This document shows positions 45,422 through 55,216 of a stretch of 64,000 bases of DNA, in pieces. Made by a program: the position numbers and the translations under genes. The DNA is taken from contig NZ_SZQL01000006.1 in NCBI RefSeq assembly GCF_005233845.1, forward strand, positions 218,376 through 282,375, given 5' to 3'. Origin of the DNA: Ilyomonas limi (GTDB taxonomy: Bacteria; Bacteroidota; Bacteroidia; Chitinophagales; Chitinophagaceae). The stretch's first letter is position 1, and each line of letters starts with the position of its first letter. The notes beneath the pieces were generated by a model. The model searched no databases. It had not been told where the DNA came from and saw only the letters and a list, made by a program, of their open reading frames with translations.

Positions 45422-46231
45422 CTATTGCTCTTCTCCTTTCGGTTGCTGTATCTTATTCATCTGCTCGGCTACCATGTGTTCGGGCATTACATTGCTCATG
45501 CCTACCATTACTTTGTTTTTCAGGCCCGAAATAATTTTATCATCGCCCTTCATCAATGCATTATAGCCATCTCTTGCCACATCCGCAGGATCGGAGAGCT
45601 TGGTATCCATAATTTTAGAGTCCTGCATATCGGCTTTGTTGAAGAAATCAGTATCGGTAGCACCGGGCTGCAATGCGGTAATGGTTACTTCCGTATTTTT
45701 CAGCTCAACCACCAATGCCTCTGTAAGCGATAATACATACGCTTTGGTAGCATGGTACACTGCCTGCCATGGCCCAGGCAGTTGCGAAGCAATAGAAGCC
45801 AGTTGCAGTATCTTACCTTCGTTGCGTGCTACCATGTCTTTAAGGAATAAATGCGTAAGTGCGGTTAACGAGGCTGTGTTGAGCTGAATGAGTTGCAACA
45901 GGCGATGAATATCCTGCTCTACAAACTTACCAAATTGCCCTTGACCTGCATCATTCACCAATACGTTTACGGTAATGCCTTTGTTCTTTACCTCATTATA
46001 CAATTCAAAGGGCGCTTTGGGGTCAAACAGGTCTTTGGCAATGGTGGTAACTGCTACACCATACTGCTGTGTAAATTCCTGTGCTCTTTGCTGCAATTCT
46101 TCCTGCGAGCGGGCTACCAGCACGAGGTTGTACTGATCTTCGGCGAAGCACTTTGCCAGTTCGTAGCCAATACCACTGGTGCCGCCGGTAATGAGTGCAT
46201 GCTTATTTTTGTTATTATTTTCAGTTGCCAT
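45422..46231 (-). CDS. Short-chain dehydrogenase/reductase
   Basis: 269-residue SDR enzyme. The cofactor motif TGGTSGIG is at residues 15-22, the NAG-like segment is VNDAGQGQFGKFVEQD, the catalytic Ser lies in LQLASIASQLPGPWQ and the YxxxK in VYHATKAYVLSLTEAL. Arg after the first strand (VLVARSQEELQQ) suggests NADP(H). It belongs to the DltE/YqjQ-like SDR group of unknown substrate. It ends in a charged tail (MNKIQQPKGEEQ). Confidence 0.92.
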   Translation of the reverse strand: MATENNNKNKHALITGGTSGIGYELAKCFAEDQYNLVLVARSQEELQQRAQEFTQQYGVAVTTIAKDLFDPKAPFELYNEVKNKGITVNVLVNDAGQGQFGKFVEQDIHRLLQLIQLNTASLTALTHLFLKDMVARNEGKILQLASIASQLPGPWQAVYHATKAYVLSLTEALVVELKNTEVTITALQPGATDTDFFNKADMQDSKIMDTKLSDPADVARDGYNALMKGDDKIISGLKNKVMVGMSNVMPEHMVAEQMNKIQQPKGEEQ

Positions 46232-46373
46232 AATCTATAATTTTTTAGAATAATTAAATGGGGTTTTAAAGAGTAATTAAAGAAATAATCATTCCATTAT
46301 TTGCATTACGGCAGGCGTTCTAAATAACTATATTGACTGTTTTTAATTATTTAACGTTGAAGCTCATTTAGCC

Positions 46374-46438
46374 CACAAAGGTCACAAAGAAGTAGAAAGA
46401 AATACCTCGTGGTACATAGCGTTCTTTGTGCCTTTGTA
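46374..46438. repeat. Inverted repeat of the CACAAAG type
   Basis: Left arm CACAAAGGTCACAAAGAA (46374-46391) and the near-complement TTCTTTGTGCCTTTGTAG (46422-46439) form an imperfect hairpin. It lies between the SDR and YihY-type genes and may terminate the latter on the minus strand. Similar degenerate text occurs near 11600-11665. Confidence 0.5.
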
Positions 46439-46471
46439 GTTTCCTCTGCAAAAATGTAAACAATTGCTCGT

Positions 46472-47461
46472 TTAAGCATTAGCAGTACGGTCCTTTTCCT
46501 GTTGCAATACTGCTGCCGTTCTTTTTTCATCTTCTTCATTCTCCTGCACGCTCGCTTTATTACTTTCGATATTCACCTGCTGATAAGTAGTTGCGTAATC
46601 ATTAGGCTTTATTTTACCACCATATTTTACTGCATACGCCTTGGTAAACTCGGCACCAAAATACAGGATCATAGAAGAATAATATACCCACAGCAACAGC
46701 ACCACCAGCGAACCGGCTGCGCCATATGTACTGCCAACATTGCTTTTACCAATATAAAAGGTAATTCCAAACTTACCAAGCATAAACAGGATGGCTGTAA
46801 ATATGGCCCCGACTGCTACATCTCTCCACTTGATAACTGCATCGGGAAGTACTTTGAAAATAATAGCAAATAAAGCAGCGGTAATTAACAGGGTAATCAC
46901 TAAATTGATAACATACAACAGCACCACTGTTATATCCGGAATATGCCTTTCCAGTACGCCCATTAATGCTTCTATCAAACTGTTTACTATCAGTGAAACC
47001 AGGAGCAGGAACCCAAGACCAATAACTAACGAAAAAGAGTACAACCTGTTTTTAAGTGCCACTTTCCAACCGGCACTTTCTTTTACTTTAAGTCGCCAGA
47101 TGGTATTAATAGAGTCCTGGATTTCGGAGAAAACAGTAGTTGCACCAATAATGAGTACCACAAAACTGATAATGGTAGTAAACGTACTGCCGGTAATAGC
47201 AGCGTTTTGTATAATGGTTTGTATTTGTGCGGCGGCGCTATTGCCCACTAAATCTTTCAATTGCTCAAACAACGCTCCTTTAATAGCATCCTCTCCATAA
47301 AACAGTTTGGCAAAAAATATAACGATCAGTAACACCGGACCTAACGAAAACAGTGTGTAATACGATAAAGAAGCGCTCAGTTTCGGCACTTTGTCTTTCA
47401 TAAATCCGCTGCCTGTCTGCTTTAGCAAATGCCAGATATCTTTTACTTTAATTTTACCCAT
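46472..47461 (-). CDS. YihY/virulence factor BrkB family membrane protein
   Basis: 329-residue inner-membrane protein with six spans. The family opening SGFMKDKVPKLSASLSYYTL and the conserved FSLGPVLLIVIFFAKLFYGE are followed by the span-3 motif VVLIIGATTVFSEIQDSINT and IWRLK. The sixth-span text is GAAGSLVVLLLWVYYSSMIL and YFGAEF. The C-terminal 45 residues are polar and rich in Glu and Lys, cytosolic. The old name ribonuclease BN is incorrect for this family; its role is unknown. Confidence 0.9.
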   Translation of the reverse strand: MGKIKVKDIWHLLKQTGSGFMKDKVPKLSASLSYYTLFSLGPVLLIVIFFAKLFYGEDAIKGALFEQLKDLVGNSAAAQIQTIIQNAAITGSTFTTIISFVVLIIGATTVFSEIQDSINTIWRLKVKESAGWKVALKNRLYSFSLVIGLGFLLLVSLIVNSLIEALMGVLERHIPDITVVLLYVINLVITLLITAALFAIIFKVLPDAVIKWRDVAVGAIFTAILFMLGKFGITFYIGKSNVGSTYGAAGSLVVLLLWVYYSSMILYFGAEFTKAYAVKYGGKIKPNDYATTYQQVNIESNKASVQENEEDEKRTAAVLQQEKDRTANA

Positions 47462-47529
47462 ACTTCCATTATTTGGTTTATGTACTCCTTAGTAATATGG
47501 TGGAGCCACAAAAAATAAACCATGAGAAA

Positions 47530-47640
47530 ATGATAGCCGTAACCGCATTGCTTTACTGTGTGCTTATATTACTACACATTTGGCTGAAATTGCTGGCATG
47601 TAGCGCTATTGTAAGAAAGAATAAAAACAGCAATAATTAG
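47530..47640 (+). CDS. Possible 36-residue single-span peptide
   Basis: Reads MIAVTALLYCVLILLHIWLK and ends in the basic and polar tail RKNKNSNN. One hydrophobic helix with a basic tail resembles small membrane proteins, but there is no clear promoter or ribosome-binding site. The surrounding 47462-47858 gap has no other supported gene. Confidence 0.25.
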   Translation: MIAVTALLYCVLILLHIWLKLLACSAIVRKNKNSNN

Positions 47641-47858
47641 TACCCTCATCAAAAAATAGTAATCAAAAAAATGTTCTATCCGCTATGAATAAAACTTTTG
47701 GGAAACGCTTGTACTTGTTGGTTACAATGTGTAAGCCCTGTAAGGGTAATATGTTTGTAGCATCAATTGTAAACATAGCACTCCTGCAGAGCGCTTTTCT
47801 TTATGGCATTGAGCGGCTGCCTTGGGTTATATATGATCATTCAATTAAAACAGAGACG

Positions 47859-49079
47859 TTATTGAGCGGCTATTTTTCCGGCTTTACTAAAATGAAAAAT
47901 CAGAAAGCCAAGCGACAGCAATAGCAGAAAACCGGCAGCCAGCATAAACGTAGAAGAAAGTGATAATGATTTTAAAACAGGAAAAATGACGATGGGCGAT
48001 AAAAACTGCCCAAGAAACCAAAAGGTAGCCAATTTGCCAATTTCTTTTCCTCTTACTTCGGGCGGAGCAATCTTCATTACCCACATATTGGTATTGGGGA
48101 TCATCATACCCATACCAAAGCCCGATAGCATCATGGCAACTACCACTAATGTATAGGTATGGGCAACTGCAATAAAGGAAAAACCTGCTGCCATCAGCAA
48201 ATAACCCATTGCAAAAATAAACAGGAAACTAAAGTACCCTTTTATTTTGGAATAAAAGAAAGAAGAGATTGCAGAAGCAGCCGTGCTTATAGCAATACCA
48301 GCGCCTATCAGCGCATTTTTTTCTACGCCAATTGCTTTGAGGTAAAAAGGGATTTGCACCGGTATTATAAAGAAAATAATCCACATCAACATGGTATTGA
48401 TGAACAGCATCCAGATGATGGACGGTACTTTTATAGGTGTTTTCATCCCGTTTGTTTTTGCTGCTACAGCGGGCTCTTGGAGATACAGTATGGTGAGTGG
48501 GAGTACAAGGAGCGAAAACAAATAAATAAGGAAAGGATATCGCCAGCCAACATCGGCAAGTAAGCCGCCCAGTCCGGTAAACAATATACCGCCTATGGAC
48601 ATAAACGCTATTTGTATGCCCACAAATTTTTGCCGTTCTATACCTTCAAAATAATCAGCAATTAATGTAATTACTATCGTCATAGACATGCCAACTGCCA
48701 AGCCAAGTACTGCACGTGATAAGAGAATAAGATACAAATTATTGAGGAAAAATCCACTCGTTCCGGCTATAGCATACAACGCCAATGATAAGCGCAAAAT
48801 TTTCAGCCTGCCGTGCCGGTCTATCAAACGCCCGGTAATGGGCGAAAACACAGCAATCATCAGTGCAGGAATGGTTAATACCAGCTTAACCAAAAATGCC
48901 GCATTTGGAACATTGGAAAACGCTATTGCCATTTGAGGCAGTGCAGGCGAAATAGTGATGATAGACATGATGGTAAGGCTACTCACCAACAGTAATGTAA
49001 GCTTTAGTTTCCCTGTTCGCCTGGATATAGAGGTGCCATTACCATTATAGATAATTCTGTTTGGTTCAACGGTTATCAT
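47859..49079 (-). CDS. MFS transporter
   Basis: 406-residue permease with 12 predicted membrane segments. MFS motif A-like text RLIDRHGRLKILRLSL lies between helices 2 and 3, and helix 4-5 text YLILLSRAVLGLAVGMSMTI is typical of drug/H+ antiporters of the DHA1 group. The C-terminal half ends with AGFLLLLSLGFLIFHF. A polar N-terminal extension of about 25 residues (ending RRTGK) precedes the first span. Drug or metabolite efflux is inferred; no specific substrate can be named. Confidence 0.88.
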   Translation of the reverse strand: MITVEPNRIIYNGNGTSISRRTGKLKLTLLLVSSLTIMSIITISPALPQMAIAFSNVPNAAFLVKLVLTIPALMIAVFSPITGRLIDRHGRLKILRLSLALYAIAGTSGFFLNNLYLILLSRAVLGLAVGMSMTIVITLIADYFEGIERQKFVGIQIAFMSIGGILFTGLGGLLADVGWRYPFLIYLFSLLVLPLTILYLQEPAVAAKTNGMKTPIKVPSIIWMLFINTMLMWIIFFIIPVQIPFYLKAIGVEKNALIGAGIAISTAASAISSFFYSKIKGYFSFLFIFAMGYLLMAAGFSFIAVAHTYTLVVVAMMLSGFGMGMMIPNTNMWVMKIAPPEVRGKEIGKLATFWFLGQFLSPIVIFPVLKSLSLSSTFMLAAGFLLLLSLGFLIFHFSKAGKIAAQ

Positions 49080-49244
49080 GAGTATGCTGTTTATGTTAAG
49101 CTAAATGTGTACGCATAAAGAGTGACCGTCTAAGCTTTTCTTATGTTGTTTCTGCTATATTATGCTGTTAAATTACCGGGGCTGTTGGCTATTTACTACC
49201 TTTAAGTGATGGCATACCAAATATAAACCAAAGATTGCGTACCC

Positions 49245-50873
49245 GTGAAAAACAATTATTTTATACTTTTTGTGCTGTGCTGCTTATTTCTTTTTGCAAA
49301 AAGGCGGGACGGAACAAAAAGGCCGAATATTATATTAATTGTTGCCGATGATTTAGGGTATTCGGATGTAGGATGTTTTGGAAGCGAAGTTGCCACGCCC
49401 AATATTGATGCGCTGGCAAAACAAGGGCAAATTTTTACCGGTTTTTATACAGCGGCTGCCTGCTCGCCCTCACGCGCTATGCTGCTTACGGGCACGGATA
49501 ATCATATAGCCGGACTTGGCAACATGGCAGAGCATGTAACTTATTTTCCGCAGCAGGTAGGGCAGCCGGGCTATGAAGGTTATTTGAATAACAGCGTTGT
49601 GTGTATTGCACAACTACTAAAAGACAATGGGTATCATACATACATCGCCGGCAAATGGCACCTTGGACTTACACCTGAGCAAAGTCCGGCTGCCAAAGGC
49701 TTTGAGCGCTCTTTCGCCTTGCTCGATGCTTATGCAAACCATTTTTTCCCCGATACACGTACCAATCCTTTTTGGGAAGACCAACATTATGCGGAGTATC
49801 CCAATGGGCAATATTCCTCCAATGTGTACACGGATAAGATGATTAGCTTTATTAAGCAGGATCGTGCAGATAAAAAACCTTTCTTTTTGTATGCAGCTTA
49901 TACCGCACCACACTGGCCACTACAGGCACCACCCTCTTTTATTAAAAAATATAGTGGCAAATACGATATTGGTTATGACAGCCTGCGGTCTTTACGCTTT
50001 CATGCATCGCAGGCAAAAGGGATTGTTGCCACCAATGTACAATTGCCACCGTTGCCAGCAGTAAAAGGTGAATTGTATGAAATTGCTGATCGTCCTTTAT
50101 TACCGTGGCGGTCGCTCAGTAAAGAGGAGCAACGGATAGAAGCGAGAAAGATGGAAATATATGCAGGGATGATTGACAATATGGATTACAATATCGGCAG
50201 GTTGATCCGCTATTTAAAAGAAATTAACGAATACAACAATACGTTGTTTGTTTTCTTATCCGACAATGGTCCGGATGTATTTGAAGGAAATGTAACGCCC
50301 GATAAAATGAATCCTTATTCATACATGGGCACTGCAAATTCCTTCATTGCTTATGGGCCACAATGGGCACATGCTTCGAGTGCAGTAAATAGTTTTTATA
50401 AAGGCTATAGCGCAGAAGGCGGCATTCACAGCCCTATGATTATTAAGATGCCTTTCCAGGAAAAAGGAAACAGCATTATTACTGCGTTTACCACCATTAT
50501 GGATTTGGCGCCCACCTTTCTTGATATTGCCGGTGGCACCTATCCTTCCTCCTACAACGGAAATCGTTTGGCACCTTATAAGGGAGCATCATTGCTGCCT
50601 TTGCTAAATAAAAAAAGTGCTTATGTGCATGACAGCAATTATGTAATGGGCTGGGAGCTTTTTGGAAGATGCGCTTTGCGAAAGGGTAAATGGAAAATCA
50701 CCAAAATAGAACCACCTTTTGGTAAAGGGACATTTGAATTATTTGATATAGAAAAGGATCCCACTGAATCGCACGATTTAGCCAATTTATACCCTGATAC
50801 ATACAAAGAAATGCTGGATGCTTGGAAAAGGTATGTAAAGGATAATGGAGTAATAATGGCCGAACATTTATAA
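49245..50873 (+). CDS. Arylsulfatase-type sulfatase
   Basis: 542-residue sulfatase with a hydrophobic N-terminus (residues 5-18) that likely exports it. The alkaline-phosphatase-like fold starts with RPNIILIVADDLGYSDVG, metal ligands Asp35 and Asp36. The activation motif CSPSR is at residues 73-77 (AACSPSRAMLLTG), whose Cys is oxidised to formylglycine; the conserved FLSDNGPDVFE and IAGKWHLG segments follow. No maturase gene is adjacent. The start is GTG at 49245. Two arylsulfotransferase paralogues converge on it and a sulfotransferase lies 3.5 kb away. Confidence 0.93.
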   Translation: MKNNYFILFVLCCLFLFAKRRDGTKRPNIILIVADDLGYSDVGCFGSEVATPNIDALAKQGQIFTGFYTAAACSPSRAMLLTGTDNHIAGLGNMAEHVTYFPQQVGQPGYEGYLNNSVVCIAQLLKDNGYHTYIAGKWHLGLTPEQSPAAKGFERSFALLDAYANHFFPDTRTNPFWEDQHYAEYPNGQYSSNVYTDKMISFIKQDRADKKPFFLYAAYTAPHWPLQAPPSFIKKYSGKYDIGYDSLRSLRFHASQAKGIVATNVQLPPLPAVKGELYEIADRPLLPWRSLSKEEQRIEARKMEIYAGMIDNMDYNIGRLIRYLKEINEYNNTLFVFLSDNGPDVFEGNVTPDKMNPYSYMGTANSFIAYGPQWAHASSAVNSFYKGYSAEGGIHSPMIIKMPFQEKGNSIITAFTTIMDLAPTFLDIAGGTYPSSYNGNRLAPYKGASLLPLLNKKSAYVHDSNYVMGWELFGRCALRKGKWKITKIEPPFGKGTFELFDIEKDPTESHDLANLYPDTYKEMLDAWKRYVKDNGVIMAEHL

Positions 50874-50961
50874 TAACACCGTAGAAAAAAATCTCCAATA
50901 ACTTTGCTTGCTGGAAACACTATGACGGAGACCTTTCTGCAGATACTTTTATCTTTTATTA

Positions 50962-52563
50962 TTATTTACCAGGTGGCGGCAAAATAAATGGTGTTGGTTG
51001 CGGAACTAATGGTTCCAGCTTTTTGTTGGCAAGACCAGGGTGATTTGCCGGAATAAAGTTAGCCCGGAACGAAAAATAGGTCATTGGTACAGGTGAAACA
51101 GGGTCTCCGTTTGGCTTGCGGATATCGCCACGGTAGGGGTTTAAATATTCCCAAACTATTTTACCTTCTCTGGTAACTTCAAAAAATCGCCCTCTGGCAC
51201 CTTCATCTATAAACGTGTTGCCATTAGGCATCCGCTGTGCGCCGGAAATAAAACTACTGAAAAAAGAAAGTGTGTCCGGAGCCATATATACCCATACAGG
51301 TTTTTCAGGGCCAAAGGGTTTGTCCTTTTCTATGATATACTTTCCGTTTTTATCTGCGGGCGGAGTGAATTCGTACACGGCAGAATAATTACTGCCTGTA
51401 TTGCCCATATCACTAAAATCTATTTCTCCGGGAAGGTGATTGTTGAATACCATTAAATCTCCGGCACCAGGCATTCCTTTCTCAATCCATCTAACATCAT
51501 GCTGCCCAAACAATTGTCGGTCAGTCGAATCTCCCCTTTGATAATTCTGAGGGTTTCCCCAGCGATATAAAAAGTCGCCCCCTTTTCCCCAGCGGCCACC
51601 TTTGTGGCTTGCCGCCTCTTTTGTTGTTGTACTGTGATCAATAATAAATATTTCGTTCAAATTGGGTGAGCTAAAAACAATCTGGTCCAGACCGGGGTTG
51701 TATTTAATGGCATTGAAATGAAAAATGTCTGCTCCTCTGTTATCAGCAGTTTCGTTTCTGTCAGCCATTCCCTTAGCCTGCAATATGTCCATACTATCCT
51801 GGGTTATTGCCGGCGGCAATGGTACGCCTTTACAATTAAAGTCTAATAATTCCGGGTGATCTGCCACCTTACCATAATTTGCTTTTTTTGCATCAAAATC
51901 CTGGATTAAATGGTCGCGAAGATGCCACTCCCATACGATGTTGCCGTCCGTTTTTCCTTGTGGTTCAATCTCTATGATTTCTTCCAACCAAGGGCCTGAT
52001 TTAGGTGTCTTATCGGGTTTTCTTCCGTTTGCAATAGCATCATCATAGGGCTCAGCTTCGTAAGCTAAGGCAAGTATATGCCCGTTGGGCATGACGCTAA
52101 AATCGTGATGTACAATATGTTCCTTATTAGCATATTCAAAATCCCACAACATTTTACTATCCCAGCTAATTTTTTGTATTCGTCCATAAGGTCCGCCAAA
52201 ACCAAAAACAGGAAAATCGGGATCGAGTGCGCTTTGTACAAGGGATCCATCATCCTGTAAGTAGGCTGCTAACACAGGATAATTTCCCTTCCATTGATGC
52301 ACTATATCTCCTCTGCGGTTAAGCAAATAAACTAATGAGGAATTAGGTACAGCATACATAATATAACCATCAGCCAGCCCATCGCTATTCATTTTTAAGC
52401 CGCGTGGTATATGAAGTCCAAACATGTTTCTGTCCCTTAGCGGTACTGTTGCTTTTTTGGCTGATGTGTCTTTATTATTTATTGAGTCTTTGTTACTTAC
52501 CTGGCAGAATGAGCCTATTGATATACATAGCAACAGACAAAGAAGTAATGGCGTCTTTTTCAT
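50962..52563 (-). CDS. Arylsulfotransferase (ASST) family protein 1
   Basis: 533-residue exported protein with signal peptide at residues 1-20 (ending GSFCQ). The PQQ-like beta-propeller of the arylsulfotransferase family is visible: GLADGYIMYAVPNSSLVYLL, AYLQDDGSLVQSALDPDFPV, the HHDF motif in VHHDFSVMPNGHIL, FQHDVRWIEKGM-like text, and RMPNGNTFIDEGARGRFFEV. Members transfer sulfate between phenolic compounds without PAPS. It is a tandem paralogue of the next gene, 45 nt away. Confidence 0.87.
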   Translation of the reverse strand: MKKTPLLLCLLLCISIGSFCQVSNKDSINNKDTSAKKATVPLRDRNMFGLHIPRGLKMNSDGLADGYIMYAVPNSSLVYLLNRRGDIVHQWKGNYPVLAAYLQDDGSLVQSALDPDFPVFGFGGPYGRIQKISWDSKMLWDFEYANKEHIVHHDFSVMPNGHILALAYEAEPYDDAIANGRKPDKTPKSGPWLEEIIEIEPQGKTDGNIVWEWHLRDHLIQDFDAKKANYGKVADHPELLDFNCKGVPLPPAITQDSMDILQAKGMADRNETADNRGADIFHFNAIKYNPGLDQIVFSSPNLNEIFIIDHSTTTKEAASHKGGRWGKGGDFLYRWGNPQNYQRGDSTDRQLFGQHDVRWIEKGMPGAGDLMVFNNHLPGEIDFSDMGNTGSNYSAVYEFTPPADKNGKYIIEKDKPFGPEKPVWVYMAPDTLSFFSSFISGAQRMPNGNTFIDEGARGRFFEVTREGKIVWEYLNPYRGDIRKPNGDPVSPVPMTYFSFRANFIPANHPGLANKKLEPLVPQPTPFILPPPGK

Positions 52564-52608
52564 GTTGAATTAGTTTGTGGTACATGAAGTTTTGATCTTC
52601 CTGCTTTA

Positions 52609-54186
52609 TTATTTACTACCTGCTGCCGGTGCAGGCAAAATAAATGGTGTTGGTTGCGGTTGTAATGGTTCTAATTTTTTATTGGCTACGCCCGGATGAT
52701 CTGCCGGAATAAAGTTTGACCGGAATGTGATATAGGTTAATGGCACTGCAGGGTTCGGATCGCCATTGAGCTTGCGTACATCACCACGGTAAGGATTTAA
52801 AAATTCCCACACTGTTTTACCCTCTTTCGTTACCTCAAAAAAACGTCCTCTGGCACCTTCATTAATAAACGTATTGCCATTAGGCATCCGTTGTGCACCG
52901 GAAATAAAACTGCTCCAGAAAGAAATAGTATCCGGGGCTATATAGGTCCACACCGGCTTTTCCGGGCCAAAGGTGTTGTTTTTATTCATCACGTAGGCAC
53001 CTTTACTATCTGTAGGTGGCACTATTTCGTAAATGGCAGAATAATTCATGCCGTTGGGATTATGAACATCATTATCAAATATGGTCAAATGACCGGCACC
53101 CGGGCAACCTTTTTCTATCCAGCGAATATCGTGCTGTCCAAACAATTGCTCGTTGGTAGAATCGCCGCGACGATAGTTCTGTGGATTGCCCCAACGATAC
53201 AAAAAATCACCACCTTTTCCCCAGCGTCCACCGGTATGCCCTGCGCCTTCTTGCGTAGTAGTGCTATGGTCTATGATGAAGATCTCGCTTATATGCGGAG
53301 AACTAAAGGCAATTTGGTCCAGGTCGGGATTGTATTTAATAGCGTTAAAATGATAAATGTCCGAACCCATATTTTCAGGTGTTTGATTCCGCCAAATGCC
53401 TCTCCCCTGCTTTCTCAATATATCCAGGCTATCCTGCGAGATAGATGCGGGTAAAGGCTCGCCAACATTAATATCCAACAACTCCGGATGGTCTGCAGGA
53501 TTGCCATAGTTTTTTTTATTTTTATCATAATCCTGTACCAAATGATCCCAGATATGCCATTCCCACACTACTTTCCCATGTGTCTTATCCAGCGGTTCTA
53601 TCTCTACAATTTTATCGGGCCATAATCCTGCTTTTGGTATTAATACAGGCTTTCTGCCTGCTGCCAATGCTTCATCAGCAGTTTTGGCTTCCCAGGCAAT
53701 CGCCAGAATGTGTCCGTTGGGCATTACTGCAAAATCGTGATGGTGCAGGTATTGCTCGGTAGCATATTCAAAATCCCAAACTACTTTACTATCCCATGTA
53801 ATTTTTTGTATTCTACCAGATTCCCCACCACCGGCAAATACCGGAAAATCGGGGTCGAGAGCGTTTTGAATGATCGAGCCGTCATTCTGAAGGTAAGCAA
53901 CTGAAGCTGCATTGCCATAATTGCCCTTCCATTCATGCACTACTTCACCTTTACGATTAATAAGATATACCGAAGCAGAATTGGGTACTGCATACAAAAC
54001 ATATCCATCTGCCAGTCCATCTGAGGTTTTGGTTAAACCACGCGCAATGCCAAGTCCAAACATATTTCTGTCTGTTGGAGGGGATGCTGGTTGTTTGTTT
54101 GCAGTCTCTTGATTGTTTACTGTTGTTTGGCTAAACGATAATAGTGCGCATAGCAGCAGGGGTAAAAAAAGGGAGGATTTTTTCAT
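52609..54186 (-). CDS. Arylsulfotransferase (ASST) family protein 2
   Basis: 525-residue paralogue of the adjacent gene with the same order of motifs: GLADGYVLYAVPNSASVYLI, the HHHDFAVMPNGHIL segment, QHDIRWIEKGCPGAGH, and RMPNGNTFINEGARGRFFEV. The signal peptide at residues 3-18 ends at LSFSQ from ATG 54186; the ORF extends upstream to 54252 but that start would add 22 residues ahead of the signal. The two copies look 60-70 percent alike by eye, consistent with tandem duplication. No close PAPS genes are present. Confidence 0.87.
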   Translation of the reverse strand: MKKSSLFLPLLLCALLSFSQTTVNNQETANKQPASPPTDRNMFGLGIARGLTKTSDGLADGYVLYAVPNSASVYLINRKGEVVHEWKGNYGNAASVAYLQNDGSIIQNALDPDFPVFAGGGESGRIQKITWDSKVVWDFEYATEQYLHHHDFAVMPNGHILAIAWEAKTADEALAAGRKPVLIPKAGLWPDKIVEIEPLDKTHGKVVWEWHIWDHLVQDYDKNKKNYGNPADHPELLDINVGEPLPASISQDSLDILRKQGRGIWRNQTPENMGSDIYHFNAIKYNPDLDQIAFSSPHISEIFIIDHSTTTQEGAGHTGGRWGKGGDFLYRWGNPQNYRRGDSTNEQLFGQHDIRWIEKGCPGAGHLTIFDNDVHNPNGMNYSAIYEIVPPTDSKGAYVMNKNNTFGPEKPVWTYIAPDTISFWSSFISGAQRMPNGNTFINEGARGRFFEVTKEGKTVWEFLNPYRGDVRKLNGDPNPAVPLTYITFRSNFIPADHPGVANKKLEPLQPQPTPFILPAPAAGSK

Positions 54187-54405
54187 GATGAATGTAGTTG
54201 AGGTTAAAGGATACAAATATGTTAAAGCAGAAAATTGTAGCAGAACTATCAAACCTACAAAAAATTCATAGTTTATTAAAATTATTTCTATAGCTTGCTG
54301 TCAAAAGCGGAAATACCCTTAACGATTGGCTCCATACTGCAAAAGAAAAACCCTGGCACACTTCCATTGCTATTCACCTTTCATAAACAATAAAATACCT
54401 TCACT

Positions 54406-55086
54406 ATGTCAATCAAAGTAATCGGAGCCGGCTTTCCGCGTACCGGCACAAACACCCTCAGAGAATCGCTGCAAAAGCTGGGTTATGTAAAGACCTACCA
54501 CATGAAAGAGCTTATTGTACATCCGGAGAATCTGCACTATTGGGAAACGCTAAGCAAAACCGGAACTACCAACTGGGAAGAATTGTATAATGGCTACCAG
54601 GCTACTGTTGATTTTCCCTGCTATCCCTGGTATAAGGAACACTTAAAACAATATCCGGATGCAAAAGTGATATTGACGATGCGACCTTTTGAAAACTGGT
54701 ATTCCAGCGTTTACAGCACTATCTGGCAGGCGCAAAACCCACCTGAATCACAAAAAGCAGAAATGAGCCAAAAAATCACTGCTAATCCTCATCTTCAGCT
54801 GGTAATGAAGGTTATGGAATTTGCAAAAACAAACTTTACAGATGCACCATTCCAGGGCAAGTTCTTAGATAAAGATCTTGCCGAAAAAGTATATAATAAG
54901 CATAACGAAGAGGTAAAAAAGTATGTACCGGCAAAGCAGTTGCTGGTGTTTGATGTAACCGAAGGATGGGAACCACTCTGTACTTTTTTAGGTATGCCGG
55001 TACCAGACGAACCGCTGCCTCATACCAACAAGCGCGAAGATTTTAAAGCTATGCTGGGCGAACTGATGAGCGGGCATCTGGTGTAA
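54406..55086 (+). CDS. Sulfotransferase family protein
   Basis: 226-residue P-loop sulfotransferase of the eukaryote-like/NodH-like group (sulfotransferase family, cd PF17784-type). The PAPS 5'-phosphosulfate loop is GAGFPRTGTNTLRESLQKLG and the 3'-phosphate site text is KVILTMRPFENWYSSVYSTI. The C-terminal LLVFDVTEGWEPLCTFLGMP and VPDEPLPHTN complete the fold. Cytoplasmic. It is divergent from the ASST pair, 220 nt apart, extending the local sulfur-ester theme. The acceptor is not known. Confidence 0.88.
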   Translation: MSIKVIGAGFPRTGTNTLRESLQKLGYVKTYHMKELIVHPENLHYWETLSKTGTTNWEELYNGYQATVDFPCYPWYKEHLKQYPDAKVILTMRPFENWYSSVYSTIWQAQNPPESQKAEMSQKITANPHLQLVMKVMEFAKTNFTDAPFQGKFLDKDLAEKVYNKHNEEVKKYVPAKQLLVFDVTEGWEPLCTFLGMPVPDEPLPHTNKREDFKAMLGELMSGHLV

Positions 55087-55216
55087 AGCAAACAGTTATT
55101 TTGCAATTATTTGTTCCTTTATTATATGCAGCAGCACTGATATTCACCTGAATGCAGTTGATTTTTTTTAAAGCATTTACTGATGTGTAGTGTTAAATAT
55201 GCCGAAACAATACACA

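Noticed and set aside
47685..47924. 79-codon plus-strand frame
   Set aside because: It overlaps the end of the MFS transporter in antisense and has no recognisable motif.
48159..48563. 134-codon plus-strand frame
   Set aside because: Antisense shadow of the MFS transporter; its composition (many Cys, Tyr, Arg) is typical of such shadows.
52891..53454. 187-codon plus-strand frame
   Set aside because: Antisense to the second arylsulfotransferase gene, which has complete family motifs.
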